From assembly GCA_039621445.1 (NCBI GenBank), contig CP154956.1, positions 17,241,562 through 17,305,561 of the forward strand: a stretch of DNA of 64,000 nucleotides. Reading direction: 5' to 3'. Every line of letters starts with the position of its first letter. Position 1 is the first letter of the stretch. The translations under genes were made by a program, and so were the position numbers. Source of the stretch: Euglena gracilis (lineage: Eukaryota; Euglenida; Euglenophyceae; Euglenales). The notes beneath the pieces were generated by a model. That model was not told the origin of the DNA. It saw only the letters and a program-made list of their open reading frames with translations, and ran no database searches. This document shows positions 1-14,600 of the stretch, piece after piece.

Positions 1-2091
1 CATGACTGTTGCAAAACATGAACATTCATTCACTGACATATCATTCCATGGGTTTACTTGTGTTTGCTGCGGTTTCAATTTATGTTTTAATGCCATTGCT
101 GTAGTATTTCATTTATTTCATGGCCCCAATTTCAACTGTGTTTGGGTTTTTTCCTCCGTGAGCTGGTCGCCTTTCAAATGATCCACCAAAGGACAATAAA
201 CAATAGGTGAGCATCACCCAATAAAACTCAAAAGAAAACCGAAGCAGGGCAAGAAGTGCGGCAAAAATGGAGGACATTGGAGTGCATTGAGAAAGTGGCA
301 ACTGAAGCTGGGTCAACAGTAGGGCTGGGAAAAAGCTCCTCCCCTCAGCCCTCAGCCCCCCTCAGCCCCCCTCAGCCCCCCCTCCCCCAGAGAGGGCTGA
401 GGTCCCCTCCGGCAACCCCTGCTGACCAAACCCAAAGCCCAGACCGACGTGGAGCACAATCCCCCAAATGGTCTGCTAAATCTCAAGGGGGTCGATCAGG
501 AGCCAACGACAACACGGAGGAGTCCCACGATGCCCGGGGTGTCCATGATCAGCAGTCAACGTTGCCGCCTTGAACAGCCGATAATCACGCCCCGCACAGC
601 AGGATTCCCCAATAAGGTGGTCTGCATGGAAAAAAAACCAGCGACGCTTCTCATACTCAAGATATTTTTGGGTTGAATTTGTCCTCATTACTTCAAATCT
701 CATTAAAAACAAAGAAATGTTTTCCCCGCTTTTTCGATGAACTTTGTGGGACTTTTAAATCACATACCTACCAACCCTGGGAAACTGTCCTCCCAGGAGA
801 CTGTCCTCGACTCTCTTTACCCGCAAATGAATTGAGAATTGAGAATTCTAACATTCTTTTGTTGAAAAAATGCACATTTCCCGAGTTGAAAAAGTTGCGT
901 GCATTTTTTTATCTGGCTTCTGATCACAAATAAGTGAAAAATGCCGCATTATCTTGCGTTGGCCAGGGGGTCAAAAAATGTCAGTTTTCCCTCTGACCGG
1001 ACCCCCCGTGATACTGTCTCCCTGACATGTCACTACCTCTGTACCTGACTAGACAGGTGAAGGTTCATGTCAACAAAATATACAATCGAAATGTCTAACT
1101 CATATCAGCATGGAAAATGAAATTAATGACAAAATGTTAGAATAATACAATGATACAATACAAAGAGGCAAAAATATAACAAAAACCATAATGTGTAATT
1201 GAAACATAATAAGATAATAAAAATAATAGTTTCCCACAAGGAAACAAGAATTCTGCCATAGCCTCATAACGCTTTTTATTCACTGAGAGGTACGAGTCAC
1301 CGAGAGGTATGCTCCAGCGCGCTGTTTTTTTTTTGCAATTGTGTAATTTGACGTCAAATTTCCAATATTTTGTGCTGTCCTCTCATCTTGATCAACATCT
1401 TTACAATGAAAGGGGCTCAGTTCCGCACCCCCCGCCCCCCCCCCCGCCTTGCGGGGGTGTGGGGGGGGCAGGGTCGGTTTTTGGTTGCAGTGCCTGCCGG
1501 CAGGGTCAATAGAAGGGCGGGGGGGGGGGTCGGACCCCCCTCCAGTCCAGGAGGGGGGGGGACAACCTAAACCGCGGTGCGGTCCAGGTGAACGAAATCT
1601 GCCCAGACCAAAGCGCCACCCCCCTTGGTAGGTGGGGGGGTACTCCGGAACCCCCCTCCAGTCCAGGGGGGGGGGGGGGCACCTCCCCCACCTAAACCCC
1701 ATAGCCCTCCTCATATCGAATCCTGCCAACAGGCCAAGCCAATTGTCCCTTGAAAATTGCCATTTTTGGGCCCCCGGTGCCGAAGGTGCTGTCCCCACCC
1801 CAAAATCCCCCCAAATGCCCTAACCCACCAAAAAAATAAAACGAAGCCTAGCACTCACGAGGTAAGCTCTGACGTTGAGGAATCTTGGACCTTACGTTTA
1901 AGATTTCACCTTTGCTGCGAGTGGGAACGAGGGAGCAAGAGAGGGGTGGCACTGTCTTCCCGGGGACTGGCTACGACCGGCTACGACCCCCCTCCACCCC
2001 TTCGCAGCTAAGCTCCACCCCCCCCCTAAAAAATGAAGCCCACACACCGCCTTGCTCCCGCAGCGCGGTGTTCATCGCGGCGCGCCGCGGC
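1..2091. other. No confident gene; GC-rich repeat relics
   Basis: This stretch lies beyond the 3' end of gene B. It holds homopolymer-rich transposon relics: around 1430-1700 there are poly-G/poly-C runs, and at about 1705-1720 an end resembling the TATATCGAACCC terminus seen in other elements. A short open segment on the minus strand at about 480-600 looks vaguely coding but has no partner exon or recognisable motif. I see no supported gene here. Confidence 0.5.
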
Positions 2092-5000
2092 TCACGGCGG
2101 CCGGTCCCGCCAGCGCCGCCACTGCCCCGCGGTGGGGGGCGGCCACGGCACCGCCGCCAGGCTGCCCGGGTCGGCGCAGCCCACCGGGAACCGCCGGCAG
2201 CATGCCGCCCAATGGCCTTCGGCTTGGATGCCTCGGTGGACTGCCACGGTGATGCCGACCCCCCCCCCCAGCTCGTTGGCCTCCGGGCTCTTGGACTCAA
2301 CGTGCTCCTTAGCCCCTTAGTCCATGTGGGGCATCGGGTTCAGGCCAGTGAGCCGGAGGGGGGGGGGGGCATGCAGACCTGGTCTTCACTGGTTTCCATC
2401 TATCTGGTATGTGGTATCTGGTTTGACTTTCAAAATTCTAATCTCTCTCTTTAAAATCTTTTTTGGTTTGTTTAAAAATGCCCCTGTTCAACCCCTTGTC
2501 CGAAGTTAGTTTCAGGTGTTTAAAGCACCCACCATTGTTTCTCAAGCCGCACGCCCTGGATTTCCGCCATAAAATAGAACGTTCCAGCAGGCAACTTCAG
2601 ATTTGCAAGGAACGGCTGGTGATTTTTGGCGCACAAAACAGCAGCATTCATGGCTCGGTTGACAGGTGCAGGATCTTGTTTGTTCTATTTGGATGGCCCA
2701 CCACGCATCAAACAAAAAAGTTTGTGAAAAAAAGCAGGGGGTGCATGTTGAGGTGTCCAATGGTGTTTCGTCATTGGAATGCAAATCTTATAATTCAATA
2801 TGAATGAGCTTTTTTCCCCCACGAGGTTTGAGACAACCGTTTCACTTCAGAAAAATGGCCGAAAACGACACCAAAGGGCTATTTTTTTTAGTTATCTTTC
2901 TTGATAGAACAATTGTGCAAGCAAAGTCTCCTTTTGCGTTTAAATGCGACGTTGACCGCCTAAGATATGGGCAACCTATGTGCCATTAGCCGCGCATTCT
3001 TCAGGTTCGGTTGAAGGTGAGGCGAAGTGTCCTCAGCCCCAGATCATGGGGTGAGCCAACCCCCATTTTGCAGCGAAACACCAGAAAAATTATCAACTGT
3101 TCTCGTGGAATTGACCCTGCTGCCAACCAGTCGTTATCGGGGGGACTTCCTGTGGGGGCTGTAGGGGCACCCTCCACAAGCCCAGCTGCACTGCCAAAAT
3201 TTCTCCTGTTCCTGACCAGGCTGTTTTTTATCAACCCCAGGGGGGAGGGGAGGGTCTGGAGTGCCCTTGAGTGCCTGCCCAGGCAAGCACTACCCCCCCC
3301 CCCCCGGATTTCGGATTTCGGCCTGTGCCCAGGTACTTTCCTCAGGAAAAAGGCCATTTCCCTTAAAAATAGGCCTGTTTTGAGCCTTTCGGCACCTTCG
3401 GCGCCGGAGTGCCTGCTGAGAGGCACTTTTGGCGAAGTGCCCTACCCCCCCCCCGGGGGGGTCGGATTTGGAGTGCGGCACCCCCCCCCCGGGGTGGTCG
3501 GCACCCGACTAAAATACAGCCTGCTCCTGACCCCCCTCTGGGGGTGGTTGGCCAGAAATGGTCAAAGCAGCACAGCGGGGCACACCGAGGGAGAAAGATT
3601 GTTTTTCTCTTTTGGAAATTTGCCCCCCCCCCCAGGGTTGTACAGGAGTCCTCAAAACCCTATGGGCGGTGGGTGAGTGGGGGTCGACTCCCGCCCCATC
3701 CTCATCCTGTCGATGATTAGGGTGAACTTTAGGGTTTTTTTAGGTTTATCTTATTAATTAATTAATTAATTAATTAATTAATTAATTAATTAATTTATTT
3801 ATTTATTTATTTATTTATTATTCATTTATTTATTATTTATTTATTTAGGTTTAAAGGGGAAACTTTCCCTCGGCGTCCTCAGCACCGAAGGACTTCTTCC
3901 TTGTGCGGTGCTGAGGTTCCCAGTGGGTGGGAGGTCAACCCCCCCCCCCCCTATGGGGCCCACCCTGCCCCTCTCCACCTGGATTATTGGAAGTGAGATT
4001 TGGGTGATTTAGAACACCGGAATGCTGTCTTTTGTGCAGCTGGTGAAGACATGGAAAAGAGGCCCCAATGAGGATAAATCAACTAAATTACTCATGCGAT
4101 TCCGCAAACAAAAGCTAAAAGTTATTTGTGCACTTGCACACACAAATTAAACTCATACTCACTTGCATAATTCTGCAAATGAGTTCAAAATAGATATTAA
4201 AGTCCCATTGTCCTGGGATGCCGAGAAAAGATACTCTCTAAATGCGCACTTCGGTGAAAGCAAAGGCACCTGAATTCTTTATTAAACGGTTTCAATATAT
4301 ATTGCTTCAATATCCCATGAAATGGCAATGTTTCCCTAAGTTTTCACAGGAAAAGCAGGCGCAATATTTCTTCCCAAACCCCTGAAAAGATCCCTCTTCG
4401 CCCAAGTCTTCCACCCCCACTTCCCAGAACTCCCACCCACTGTCCAGTTGTGAACGCTGAAACCACTGCACTCACAACTCGGTCACTCTGTCACCCCGAA
4501 AACATCTGCAACCCTCTCCCCTCCTGCCCACCTCACAACCTCCACAACCGGTGCAGATTGGGAAAAAAGGGGTTTTTTCCCCAGAAAATCCCTCTGCAGC
4601 GGCTTCGACAGTTTGAAAAAGGGAAATGGGTGCCTGCTATTTTCACAAGGTTTTGAGGATTCTCCGAGGGCGCCAGCTGCCACAAAAAAGAGTGGTCTGA
4701 GAACTTGTCAGCAAGCCAGAAAGCTCACCTCGCCGCCTCAGGAATGCCCCATAACAACGTGAAGGTCCCATGAAGATGACGATGGGAGTTCAGAACAGGC
4801 GAGGACATGGACGAAGGGGCGCAGCCCTGATGGTCGCCACACCGGCTCTGAATGGTGCGGGCCGCTGGTCAGGTGGGAAGAGGGGGGAAGAGGAGAGGGT
4901 TGGCGCATTGTGGCACCAGCGCCGTCATGTTGCCGACGAGGCCGACGAAGAGGAACAGGGAGGACCGCGTCCAGGCGGCCGGTGACCCACCCAGGAACTG

Positions 5001-8000
5001 TAGCTTTCTTTCCACCCGGGCCAGCCTTCGGGTTCCTGATCTTGACCTGCACGTCTCACAAATCTGTCTTTTGGTAGACATGCTCTTTTTCTTCTTTTTC
5101 AGCCAGAGTCATTACCAACTGGGGGTGATTACAACCGAAGGTTTTCTCGAAAAAGTTCATAATTGTGTTTTTTGTTTTGACAGGTTGACATTTTTTTCCT
5201 GGTGGTTATTTCACTCGGCGGAGCCCGTTTTCCGGTCCTCCTTTTCGAGTTGTCTGGATGCCCCTCACTGGCCAGGGTCCTTTGACTCCACTGCGCCTTG
5301 ACTTTCACCTCCCACTTGCACCGAACCAGGGGTTAAAAGTGTGCGGGTTCAGATTTCAGGACACTGGGGAGCCTGACCACGGCATCACGAGCAGGTCCGC
5401 CAACAGCATCTGGTCAATGACCTGAGGCGGCAGGGCCATCCCCAGGCGGAAGTCGGTCGGATCCCGCCATATCTGCCTGTGTGCCGAGATTTTCCACCAG
5501 CTTGGGGGGCCATGCCAACCCCCCTGCTCGTGGGAAGTTGGCTGTTGGAACCACGCTCGCCAACCTGGCCATTTCGGGAGCTGGCCTCATGGGGAGCTTG
5601 TAGGGAGCCGGCCTCCCTCTCCGTATACCAACTTGACTTGAACAAACCCCCCAATAGGGGGTGTTATGTGCACAATTTTAGATGAGATTCAACAGCTTTC
5701 TCTTGATGGCAGGTCAATTGAAAATCGGAAAGTATCAAGTGAAGAAACTCCCAAAATAATACCGTATCCAAGAATAATATTAATGCGACAATTCAGTGCA
5801 AATTCGGGTCTCCCTTTATGAGGCACAGCAACAAACGATTGATGTTCTACAAAGATGCAACAGGGTGTTTGCCTTGCCTTTCTTTCTTTCTTAAAAAAAA
5901 CAACAACTAACAAACTGCTATCTGGTTTCAGTACACATTTGCAGATGTCAGGGAAATTCAAGGTACAAATGGAACCACGAAGGGGCGAGGGACAACTTGG
6001 ACCCTCGAAAAAAGCGACACAAAAAACGCAAGAAAAAACAGCACAAACAAACGCAAATAAATGCAAAAAAGCCGCAAATTAACACTGGTTGTATGTGAAT
6101 CCCTTCAGGAGCTCCCACGTGATGAACACAGTTCTGCTGGAGAGGACTTAACAATTCTTCACCTGCTCTAGGGTGAAATTTTCTCTGTGGAAATACCTGT
6201 TGATTTGCATTTTGATTGGCTTGCATTTTGGCAACATCTAGAACATGCTGCTTTTAAAATGTGCAATTCTTGCTGGCCAGAAACGCCACAAATGACAAAA
6301 AAATATCAAAAAAAATTGGTTTTGGGGGGGAACGAAAACCCCATAAATTTTTCCGAAATCAAAAAAGCCGCAAAAAAAAGCGTTTGCATTTTCCCCAAAC
6401 CCTGAGGGTGAACATTGTGGAAAATGCCCACCCCCTCCAGAGAGGTTGTCCGTTATCAAGTGGGTACAGGCCTGAATGGTACGGCATCAATAAGTGGACA
6501 CGACATGATTAGCAGTACCTGACACCCTAAAAATTGCATGGTAAACAACCTCCCAGGTCTGTGGTCTAAATTAATGCAAATGAAGGCTGGGTGAGAATAA
6601 AACCAAATATTTAAATACACAGCTTCCCCATGACTTCAGAAACCTCAAAATTCTTGCTGTGCTGGTCAATACTCCGTGGGAGGGGGGGGCATCCGTCAGG
6701 CAGTCAGGGGCACGCAGGATTGAGGACCGCCCTGTTCTCCGTGGCAACCGTCCCTTTGTTGAACACCCACACCCGGGCAGGGGCCTTTTATCGGGAGCCC
6801 CCCTTTGGGTGTTGGCACATGTGACCATTGTGGGGGGGGGTGGCCCTTGAATAAACACACCCAATTGCAGAGAAATGTGGAAACGCTTGCCAAATGTGTT
6901 TGCCAAATGTATTCCCACCCCCCTCCCTGGGAAACTGTCACCACAAATCGGCGAGTACAGAGGTCGAAGACGAGTCCTATGAGACAGGTCAGCAAATATG
7001 GGGACAGAGGACAACTTCTTGGGGATGGGGGTCAGATGGAAAAAGTTCTCGACCTCTCGGCTGACATAGCACTCCAAAAAACGATTTTCCTGCACACTTG
7101 TGATCAAAAACCTGAAAAATGTTCGTTTTTTTTTGTAACCCAGGAAATGGCCTTCTTAATAAGAAAACTTTTTAAAAAATTTCCGGTGGCAGGTCAGGGG
7201 GGGTCAAGGGTAAGAGAAAGGCCCCTATGAGGACAGTTCACGGGTCAGAGGGTGGAGGACAGTTTTCTGGGGGGGGGGGGTTGGCAGGATCCACGCATAT
7301 GCTTTCAGCTCTGAGAGGGAAGGGGATCGGGGAGGACCGAGCTTAACAAACCCCTGGGCCCGGTGAGGTCCTTGCGGCTGCTCTGCCTCCAGCTGCTCAA
7401 AGACCCGGTCAAGTGAAGCGGAGGGCAGAGGTGGGGGGTGGGGAACAAACAGAAAACAAGAAGCCCACTCACTGTACACCCCCCCGGGAAACTGTCACCC
7501 ACCAGATGGCCAGTACCGAGGACCCTGTCAAATGATGACAGGTGGGCCCGGATCACTGACAATGCCCGGCAAAACACACGTTGATTGTCTCTTCCCTCCG
7601 TTTTCTGAAACTGACCAGCTGGCCGACAGTCCAAAACCCATCTCCGATGCGCAAACCCATGCGCCTGCGCCCCACTTGGGGCACGTGGCAGCGTGACCCC
7701 CACCCTGGGAAGATTTGGGGTATCGTGCTGTGTTTGCCAGATATGCTGGTGTATGTCGTTAGGTTCTGGTTTGTTTCAAATCTGTAACTCAAACAATGAT
7801 TTGCAAACGTTCAGAAGATTGGTGCTCAAAGGGAACAATTCGCCACAGCGGCAGTGCTCGGAACTTGCGCCGTTCACACCCAAAAACGCAGTCCCGTGTT
7901 TGCTGCCTTCCTGGACAGATAAAAGAATTCTGGGTGACAACGTGCGCTCCGTACGTCCCCACTGCCCAACCCCCCAATGCCAAAGCTTGGCGGCCATCCG

Positions 8001-8656
8001 CTCGTTGTCACAGTGGAGCCAGAACTTCAGCCCCAGGGTGCCCCCTTTCGCGAGGTACTCCGCGTGCCGTCCACGCAGCCCGGCGATGACTGCTCGGTAC
8101 CATGCCAGAGCCAACTTGGGCTGCCGGGTGCAGGGGTGTGTTTTTTTGCCACTGGAGAGTGATGGGGCAACCCCCCTGCCCCAAAAATCTGTCAGCTCAC
8201 AGACTGGACAGTACTGGGGACCCTGAAAGTTCCCCAGGGGGACCCCAACAAGTTCTCGGGGGGTCACGTGGTTTTTGGGAGGCCACAAAAAAGAGTGGCA
8301 GAGTGCACCACTCTCAATCAAAATCAGAGCCCCAGCCAGCTAGCAGCCTTCTCCAGCCTCCGACCCTCCCGTCCCCACCCATCAACGTTACATTAATTAT
8401 TATTTTTTTCCAGCCGTCCGAAGTGGACGGTAATAGGCTTTTGCCATTCGGCGGTGCAAAAAGACCAAAAAATGGGCAAAATGGATCGGATTTGGGCTGG
8501 CCTGGCCAGCTCAGATTTTGGTTAACTGACAGTTTTATGGGGAGCAATTTTTGCAGTTTCGAATTTTTGGCACGTAGTTCGACCCTAGGTCGGACTCAGT
8601 TCTGTCCTCCCAACAATATATATACATATATTATACACATTATATATATATGTATG

Positions 8657-8703
<47 letters not shown>

Positions 8704-8895
8704 ATACATACATACACATACACATATTATATATATATATATATTTGCAATGCATGACAGTGTATTTGCGCAAAAACAAAAATGGGTAATCTGAGCTGTG
8801 CAGTGCATATTGAAATTGAAGAAAATACACGCGCATATTTTTTGCATGAGGGGGTGCGTTCCTGGGTCCATATATATACATATATATACATATAC

Positions 8896-8926
<31 letters not shown>

Positions 8927-11591
8927 ACTCATCGATGGGGAGGAGGGGTCCGAGGCTGAAAGAAGCTGCGGGCTGAAAAAAGGTTGCTGGCTGGAAAAAG
9001 GCTGCTGTCTGGCTGGACCCAGGGGATGGGTCCGCTTTGGCTTCAGCGGTGCTGTGGTGTGGATTGAAAAATGCTTCATACACTTCCTATCAGGATTTGA
9101 ACACAGAGCTAATGAGTTGCGGTCTGAGAGGGTGGGAAATTTGGCCAAGCCCAGATGCCTTTCAAAGAGAGCGGTTTTGGTCAACAGTGGATGGAGTGAA
9201 AAATATCAGCGCTCTGTGTGCAGGGCGTCTTTTAACGACCCCCAGGGGGTCCAAGCTGGAAAATTTGGGCTTGCTGGAAAAAGACTGCTGGCTGACCTCC
9301 CCACCCCCAAGGGGTCCGGTCCCTTGGCTGGAGGAGACAGGTCCCGAATGGCCCAGTTTCTTTGTTTGCCAATGGCCTAGCTGTGGAACGAGCACTTCTC
9401 TTGGGTGGTTGATTAAAATTTGACCCAGGAGGTCAAATTTCCTTGAGCTGTGTCCTGTCTGTATGGTACACCAGGTCACTTACACTTCACTGCACCCGCT
9501 TCGTGTGGCCAACCCAAATGAAAAGACATCATCCTTCACTGAAAATATCATCCACATCAGAAAACGTCCCGTGGCCACCATCCCAGGCTTCTTTTTAAGA
9601 CCCCCGCACAGGACCCCCCCCCAAAAAAAAAATCAGGGGCGTTTCAAAAACCTTTTTTGACTCTTGGCACCGAAAACCATACCTGGGCCTGCAGCCCGGG
9701 GCTCACCCACCCACCCCCCTCCTGGGGTCTTCCAAATTAAAAAAAAAAAGCAGTGCCACGCCCACAAGAATGATGGCATACCAAAAAGCCACACCCGCCA
9801 TGCCCTCACCCTCAAAAAACCCTGGCCGGACGTCAACCTGCCAGGAGTGGATGACCACATTGATGTCTGACGGACGGAACCAAACAAGCGGTTGCAGACA
9901 GCTGGCCCTTGGCCAAGTCCATGATTCGTTCTCTCAGACGGCTTTTGCAAGGCAATGGCTGTGGAGCAAGGCAGGAGGTAAATCATCTCTTTTCCTGTAT
10001 TCCAAAAGCAGTAGTCCTGGACGTGCTGTGATTACAACTTCCCCAATGGCAAAAAAAAACAAACAAAATGATTTTGTATTTGACATCCAGAAAAAAAGTT
10101 CAACATGGATGCCACGTCGACGATTTCAAAAAAAAAGGAAGGCATGGCATCGTGTGCACACAAACACACGCACCTGCGCTGCCCACCAAACAGAGATGCG
10201 ACAGAGCGGACTGGCCAGCCACTGGGTGGCTGCAATTCCTGGAGGAAGATGTGCTGCAGCGCCGCCTGGCTGGAGTGCTGCCGACACGGTATTCGCCCCA
10301 ACCCAAATTCTCTGTTTTAAACCCCACAAAAACTCCCCCACCCCCCAAATTTTCTTGAGCTGGTCAAATTTTCTTGAGCTGTGTCATGCCTGGATGGTAC
10401 ACCATGTCACTTACAACCCAAATGAACAGACATCATCCTTCACTGAAAATATCATCCACATCAGAAAACGTCCCGTGGCCACCATCCCAGGCTTCTTTTT
10501 AACACCCCCGCACAGGCCCCCCCCAAAATTTCAGGGGCGTTTCAAAAACTTTTTTTTGACTCTTTGCATCGAAAACCATACCTGGGCCTACGGCCCGGGG
10601 CTCACCCACCCACCCACCCCCCTCCCGGGGAATTCCAAATTAAAAAAAAGAATAAGGCAGTGCCACGCCAACGCGCCTTCCATAATGGGAATCAAATACT
10701 TGTTGCGCTCCAATGAATTCTTCAGAAACTTTTCTTCCCCTCACAACCTACCATCTTCCTACAACCTACAATCTTCCGGCGAAGGTTAAAAAAAACCCGC
10801 AGTGAAAGAGAGGGGAGAAAGGCAGGAAATGCCTTGTTGGTCACTGCAGGGTCAGCATTTTTTTTTAGGTAAAATGCCACAAGAATCCCTCCAACGCAAT
10901 CCACCCGGTAAAATAAATTTATTTAAAACAATTTAAATTTGGCAATCCAAAAAAAAACTCGGAGGGAACGTGGCAGAACGTTTGGGGGAATATGGAACGT
11001 GGCAGGTCTTGGGCGTGGGGCAGAATTGCGAAATGGTCACCGAATGAGGTTGCTGGCAAGGAAATCCAAAATGAGAAACTTTATAAAGCTCTGAAAAATA
11101 AAAACATCCACGTGACCTCTGGCTAACAAAGCTGACCTCCAATGCAAGCGTTCGACCTCAATGCAAGTCCAAGGCCAAGACCAAGTACAAATCCACGAAA
11201 ATTCGGATCTGGATCCGGACATGCTGAAAAATGGCGCCTCCGGAAAGCAAGCCCCCCTCCCTTCAGGAAGGGGTCACCCGAAAAGCCAGCGAGGACAAGC
11301 CGAGCGAAAACTTCCCGGAGCTGTTCTGCTGCCCGATCTTCGGCTTGTGTGGGCCAAAGGAAATCACTTCCTAGGGGAGGCAGGAGGCTGGAGCTGGGAG
11401 GGAAGGGCTTTGGCGATCCATTTGGCCACAAAAGAGAGATCGCATCAGATCTTCCCCGCATGAAATATGTTCTCGCTCCGTCAGTTAGTGAGCCAGTCAA
11501 TCAGCAAGCACACACGCACACGCGCACGCACACACGCACAGACACATCCGTGTGTGTTTGTGCGCATGCGTGTGTGTGCATGCATACACGC

Positions 11592-11644
<53 letters not shown>

Positions 11645-14600
11645 TGCACGAGTGCATGCACACACACAAACACAACATATGGCAGGACCGTGTCGGGTGC
11701 CATGCAGCACTCAGGACAATGTTGCACCGGAACGCAGCCCAGCAGTCCGGCACGGTGTAGACGGTGGTGCCGTCGTGTGCACAAGACTCCTCTCCCTGGG
11801 CCAGCCGTGACGGCCAGGGCCCCGTTGCCCCTCTCCCCTCGATGGTGAGAAGATTGGGGCTACTTACTGCGTAGGTAACAGGTTGCATGCATGGGACACC
11901 AACTACTTGTCTTGACATAGAAAGGATGGATGTGGATGGTGGATGGGAGGTGCTTATTTTGCAAATTATAGGCTCAAGCCAAATGGGAAGAATAGGGTAA
12001 CGGGGATTTGGAATGGGGGCATTCCTGAGAGGTAATTTCAGTTGTGGCGCCCCATGGGGGGGAGCCAGCACACTTTTACCAGCCGGCCCAAATTTTCCGG
12101 TCGCTGAGCTGGACTCCCCTCTCCTTGCGGAGTCCTTAAGCGACGCCCTGGTTGGACCAACCTTTTCGATCTGACGCAGAAATGCACATTTTCAGGGTTA
12201 GTTTAGGGCTCAGGTTTGGTACAGTGGCAAGGTTAAGATTAGGGTTAGGTTGAGGTAAATTGTACTAACTGAGAAGGGGTGTTCGAGTCTGGGGGGGGGG
12301 AACAGGTTCACGCCATGTCTTCATCAACCCGGGCCAAACCCCAAAGTATGTTATTTTTTTGTTTTGAAATACCACCTTATGGAAGGAAGCAGCAGAGGAT
12401 TCAGTCACCTTTCGAACAGCAAGGTCCTGGTTCAAGCCAATCGCCACGTTGCGGGCACGTGAGATTCGCCGAGCTGTCCACCCAGTCAGGGTGTACGACG
12501 GTCATGTTCGAGGTGGGGGGCACCCTTCTTTCCCCCTGGCAGCTGCACTGCCCTGTGCCCGAGGAAGCAGGCGTGTATGCACCAAAACAGGGCAACACAA
12601 CCAGAGGTTTTTTTAGGACCCGGGTAGAAAGGGGGTCTGAGACCCACCCACCGGGGCCCTCCTGGGGGGGGGGGGCTTGAGAGACCCACTTTTGGGGGGT
12701 CAATTTTAAAATTCGGCACTTCGTGCCGCGAATAGAAGAAAACACCGTCTCCGGCAGGTTGTTTTTTTTTTACCAACCCGGGGGGAGGGGGGGTCCGGAG
12801 TGCCTTGGGGTGCCTGCCCAGGCAAGCACTACCCCCCGGGGGAGTCGGATTTCGGCCTGCGCCCAGGCACATTCCTTTGAAAATAGGCCATTTTTGGCTC
12901 CGGGGTCTGTCGTGTGCCCTACCCCCCCCCGGGGGGGTCGGATCGGGAGTGCCTGCCCAGGCAGGCACCCCCCCCCCGGGGGGGGGGCGGGCCCACCTTA
13001 AAAAATTGCCTGGTCTCCGGTGGGATACCCACTCCGCCTGGCCCCCGGGGGGGCTCGGCCGGGACCCACCCCCCCCACAGGTCGCGAAACTTAAAAAAAA
13101 TCTCTAAACACAATGCAGCACACCACAACTCAGAGCGAAGCACAAAGCAACACAACGGAACAGCAGGGTTACGGTTGGAGGAGGTTCTGTCGGGGGAGGC
13201 TCGCAAGCCTCCCCCGAATGTAATTCGAGGTCCTTTGAGGTCGTTCGAGGGGGCTCACGAGCCTCCTCGAACCACCTCGAGCATATTTTTGACCATTTGC
13301 TGCCCATGTCCTTTCGTACGCAACTGTTCGAGGGACTCCAAAACAAAAAAAAAGTCCCTTGTGCGACGTATGCCCCGTGTGTGTGACTCCCGTTTGTTGT
13401 CCATGTGTCCTCACACATGCATGCAGTTACCTCCAGTTACCTCGGAGGAGGCTGCCCCCCTGTTCACATTGCCTGATTTGCCCCGAAAATTGAGTTAAAA
13501 AAAACGGCCAAAAGCACAGAAGCAAAAAGCGAAAAGCAACCAAAAGTGGCGAAAAAGCAGCCAAAGCAGCCCGAAGCAGCCAAAATCAGCCCAAAAGAAA
13601 CCAAAACCTTCTCAACTGTCATTCGAGGTCGTTCGAGGTCGTTCGAGGATGCTATTTAAGCCCCCCCGAGGGGGGTTGGGGCTTAAAAACGTTTGAGGCT
13701 CTACGTTCGAACTCGAGCCTCCTCCTACAGTAACCCCCCCCACAACGCAATGCCCACAACGACCGCCGGAATCAAAGCAATTGTTGGGGCTGAGCAAAAA
13801 TTTCAGCAATCCCCCGCAGGTCAAAATAAATTTACAAAATGGATGAAATTGAGACAAAAGCTCAAATAAAAATATGGAGAGCAAGGGTTTAAGCAACAAC
13901 TGTTCAAAGCTCATGCCAGAATGTATTTCAGTGTTGTACTTGGGCTTGTATTTAACCGTCCGATCAAATAGTTGAATCAAAACGACCTGGAAATAAAACG
14001 ACAGAGATTACCGGTTGTTGGACATGGGGGAGGTAAAAAATGCATATATTGCAAAAACTGGCTCCTACACCAGACAAGTGTGGGGGGTATGGGGGGTATG
14101 GGGGGTGTGGGGGGTGAGGGGATGTGGGGGGTGTAGGTAAATATCCAGCCTGACTTCTGTTTTTTTTTGCAACGATGGGCAGTGATAATGGGGGGGCGGG
14201 GGGAGGGGGGGGGGGGCGCGCCCAGGGTTCGATATAAGGACAGGGGGTCCGGACCGGATGTGGGGGGGGTCCGGACCCCCTCTGCGGGCCAGGAGGGGGG
14301 GGGGGACCCCCCACCTAAACAGGTGCTCTGTCTGGGTTACAGTAAATTTTTCGCCAAAACTACGAAAAGTGCCATTTTGGGCACTTTTTGGTTGATAATG
14401 TGCGAAAAATGAAAAAAAATGTAGACGCAAAGCGCCGGAGAAAAAAATTGACCCTTTTTGGGGGGGTCCCGGGAACCCCCCCGAGGGTCGGTCCGGACCC
14501 CCCTGGCAGGTGGGGGGGGGGGGCCGGACCCCCCCCCCTGCGCGCCAGGAGGGGGGGGTGGGGGGGGACACCCCCCCACCTAAACCATGTACGCCCTCCT

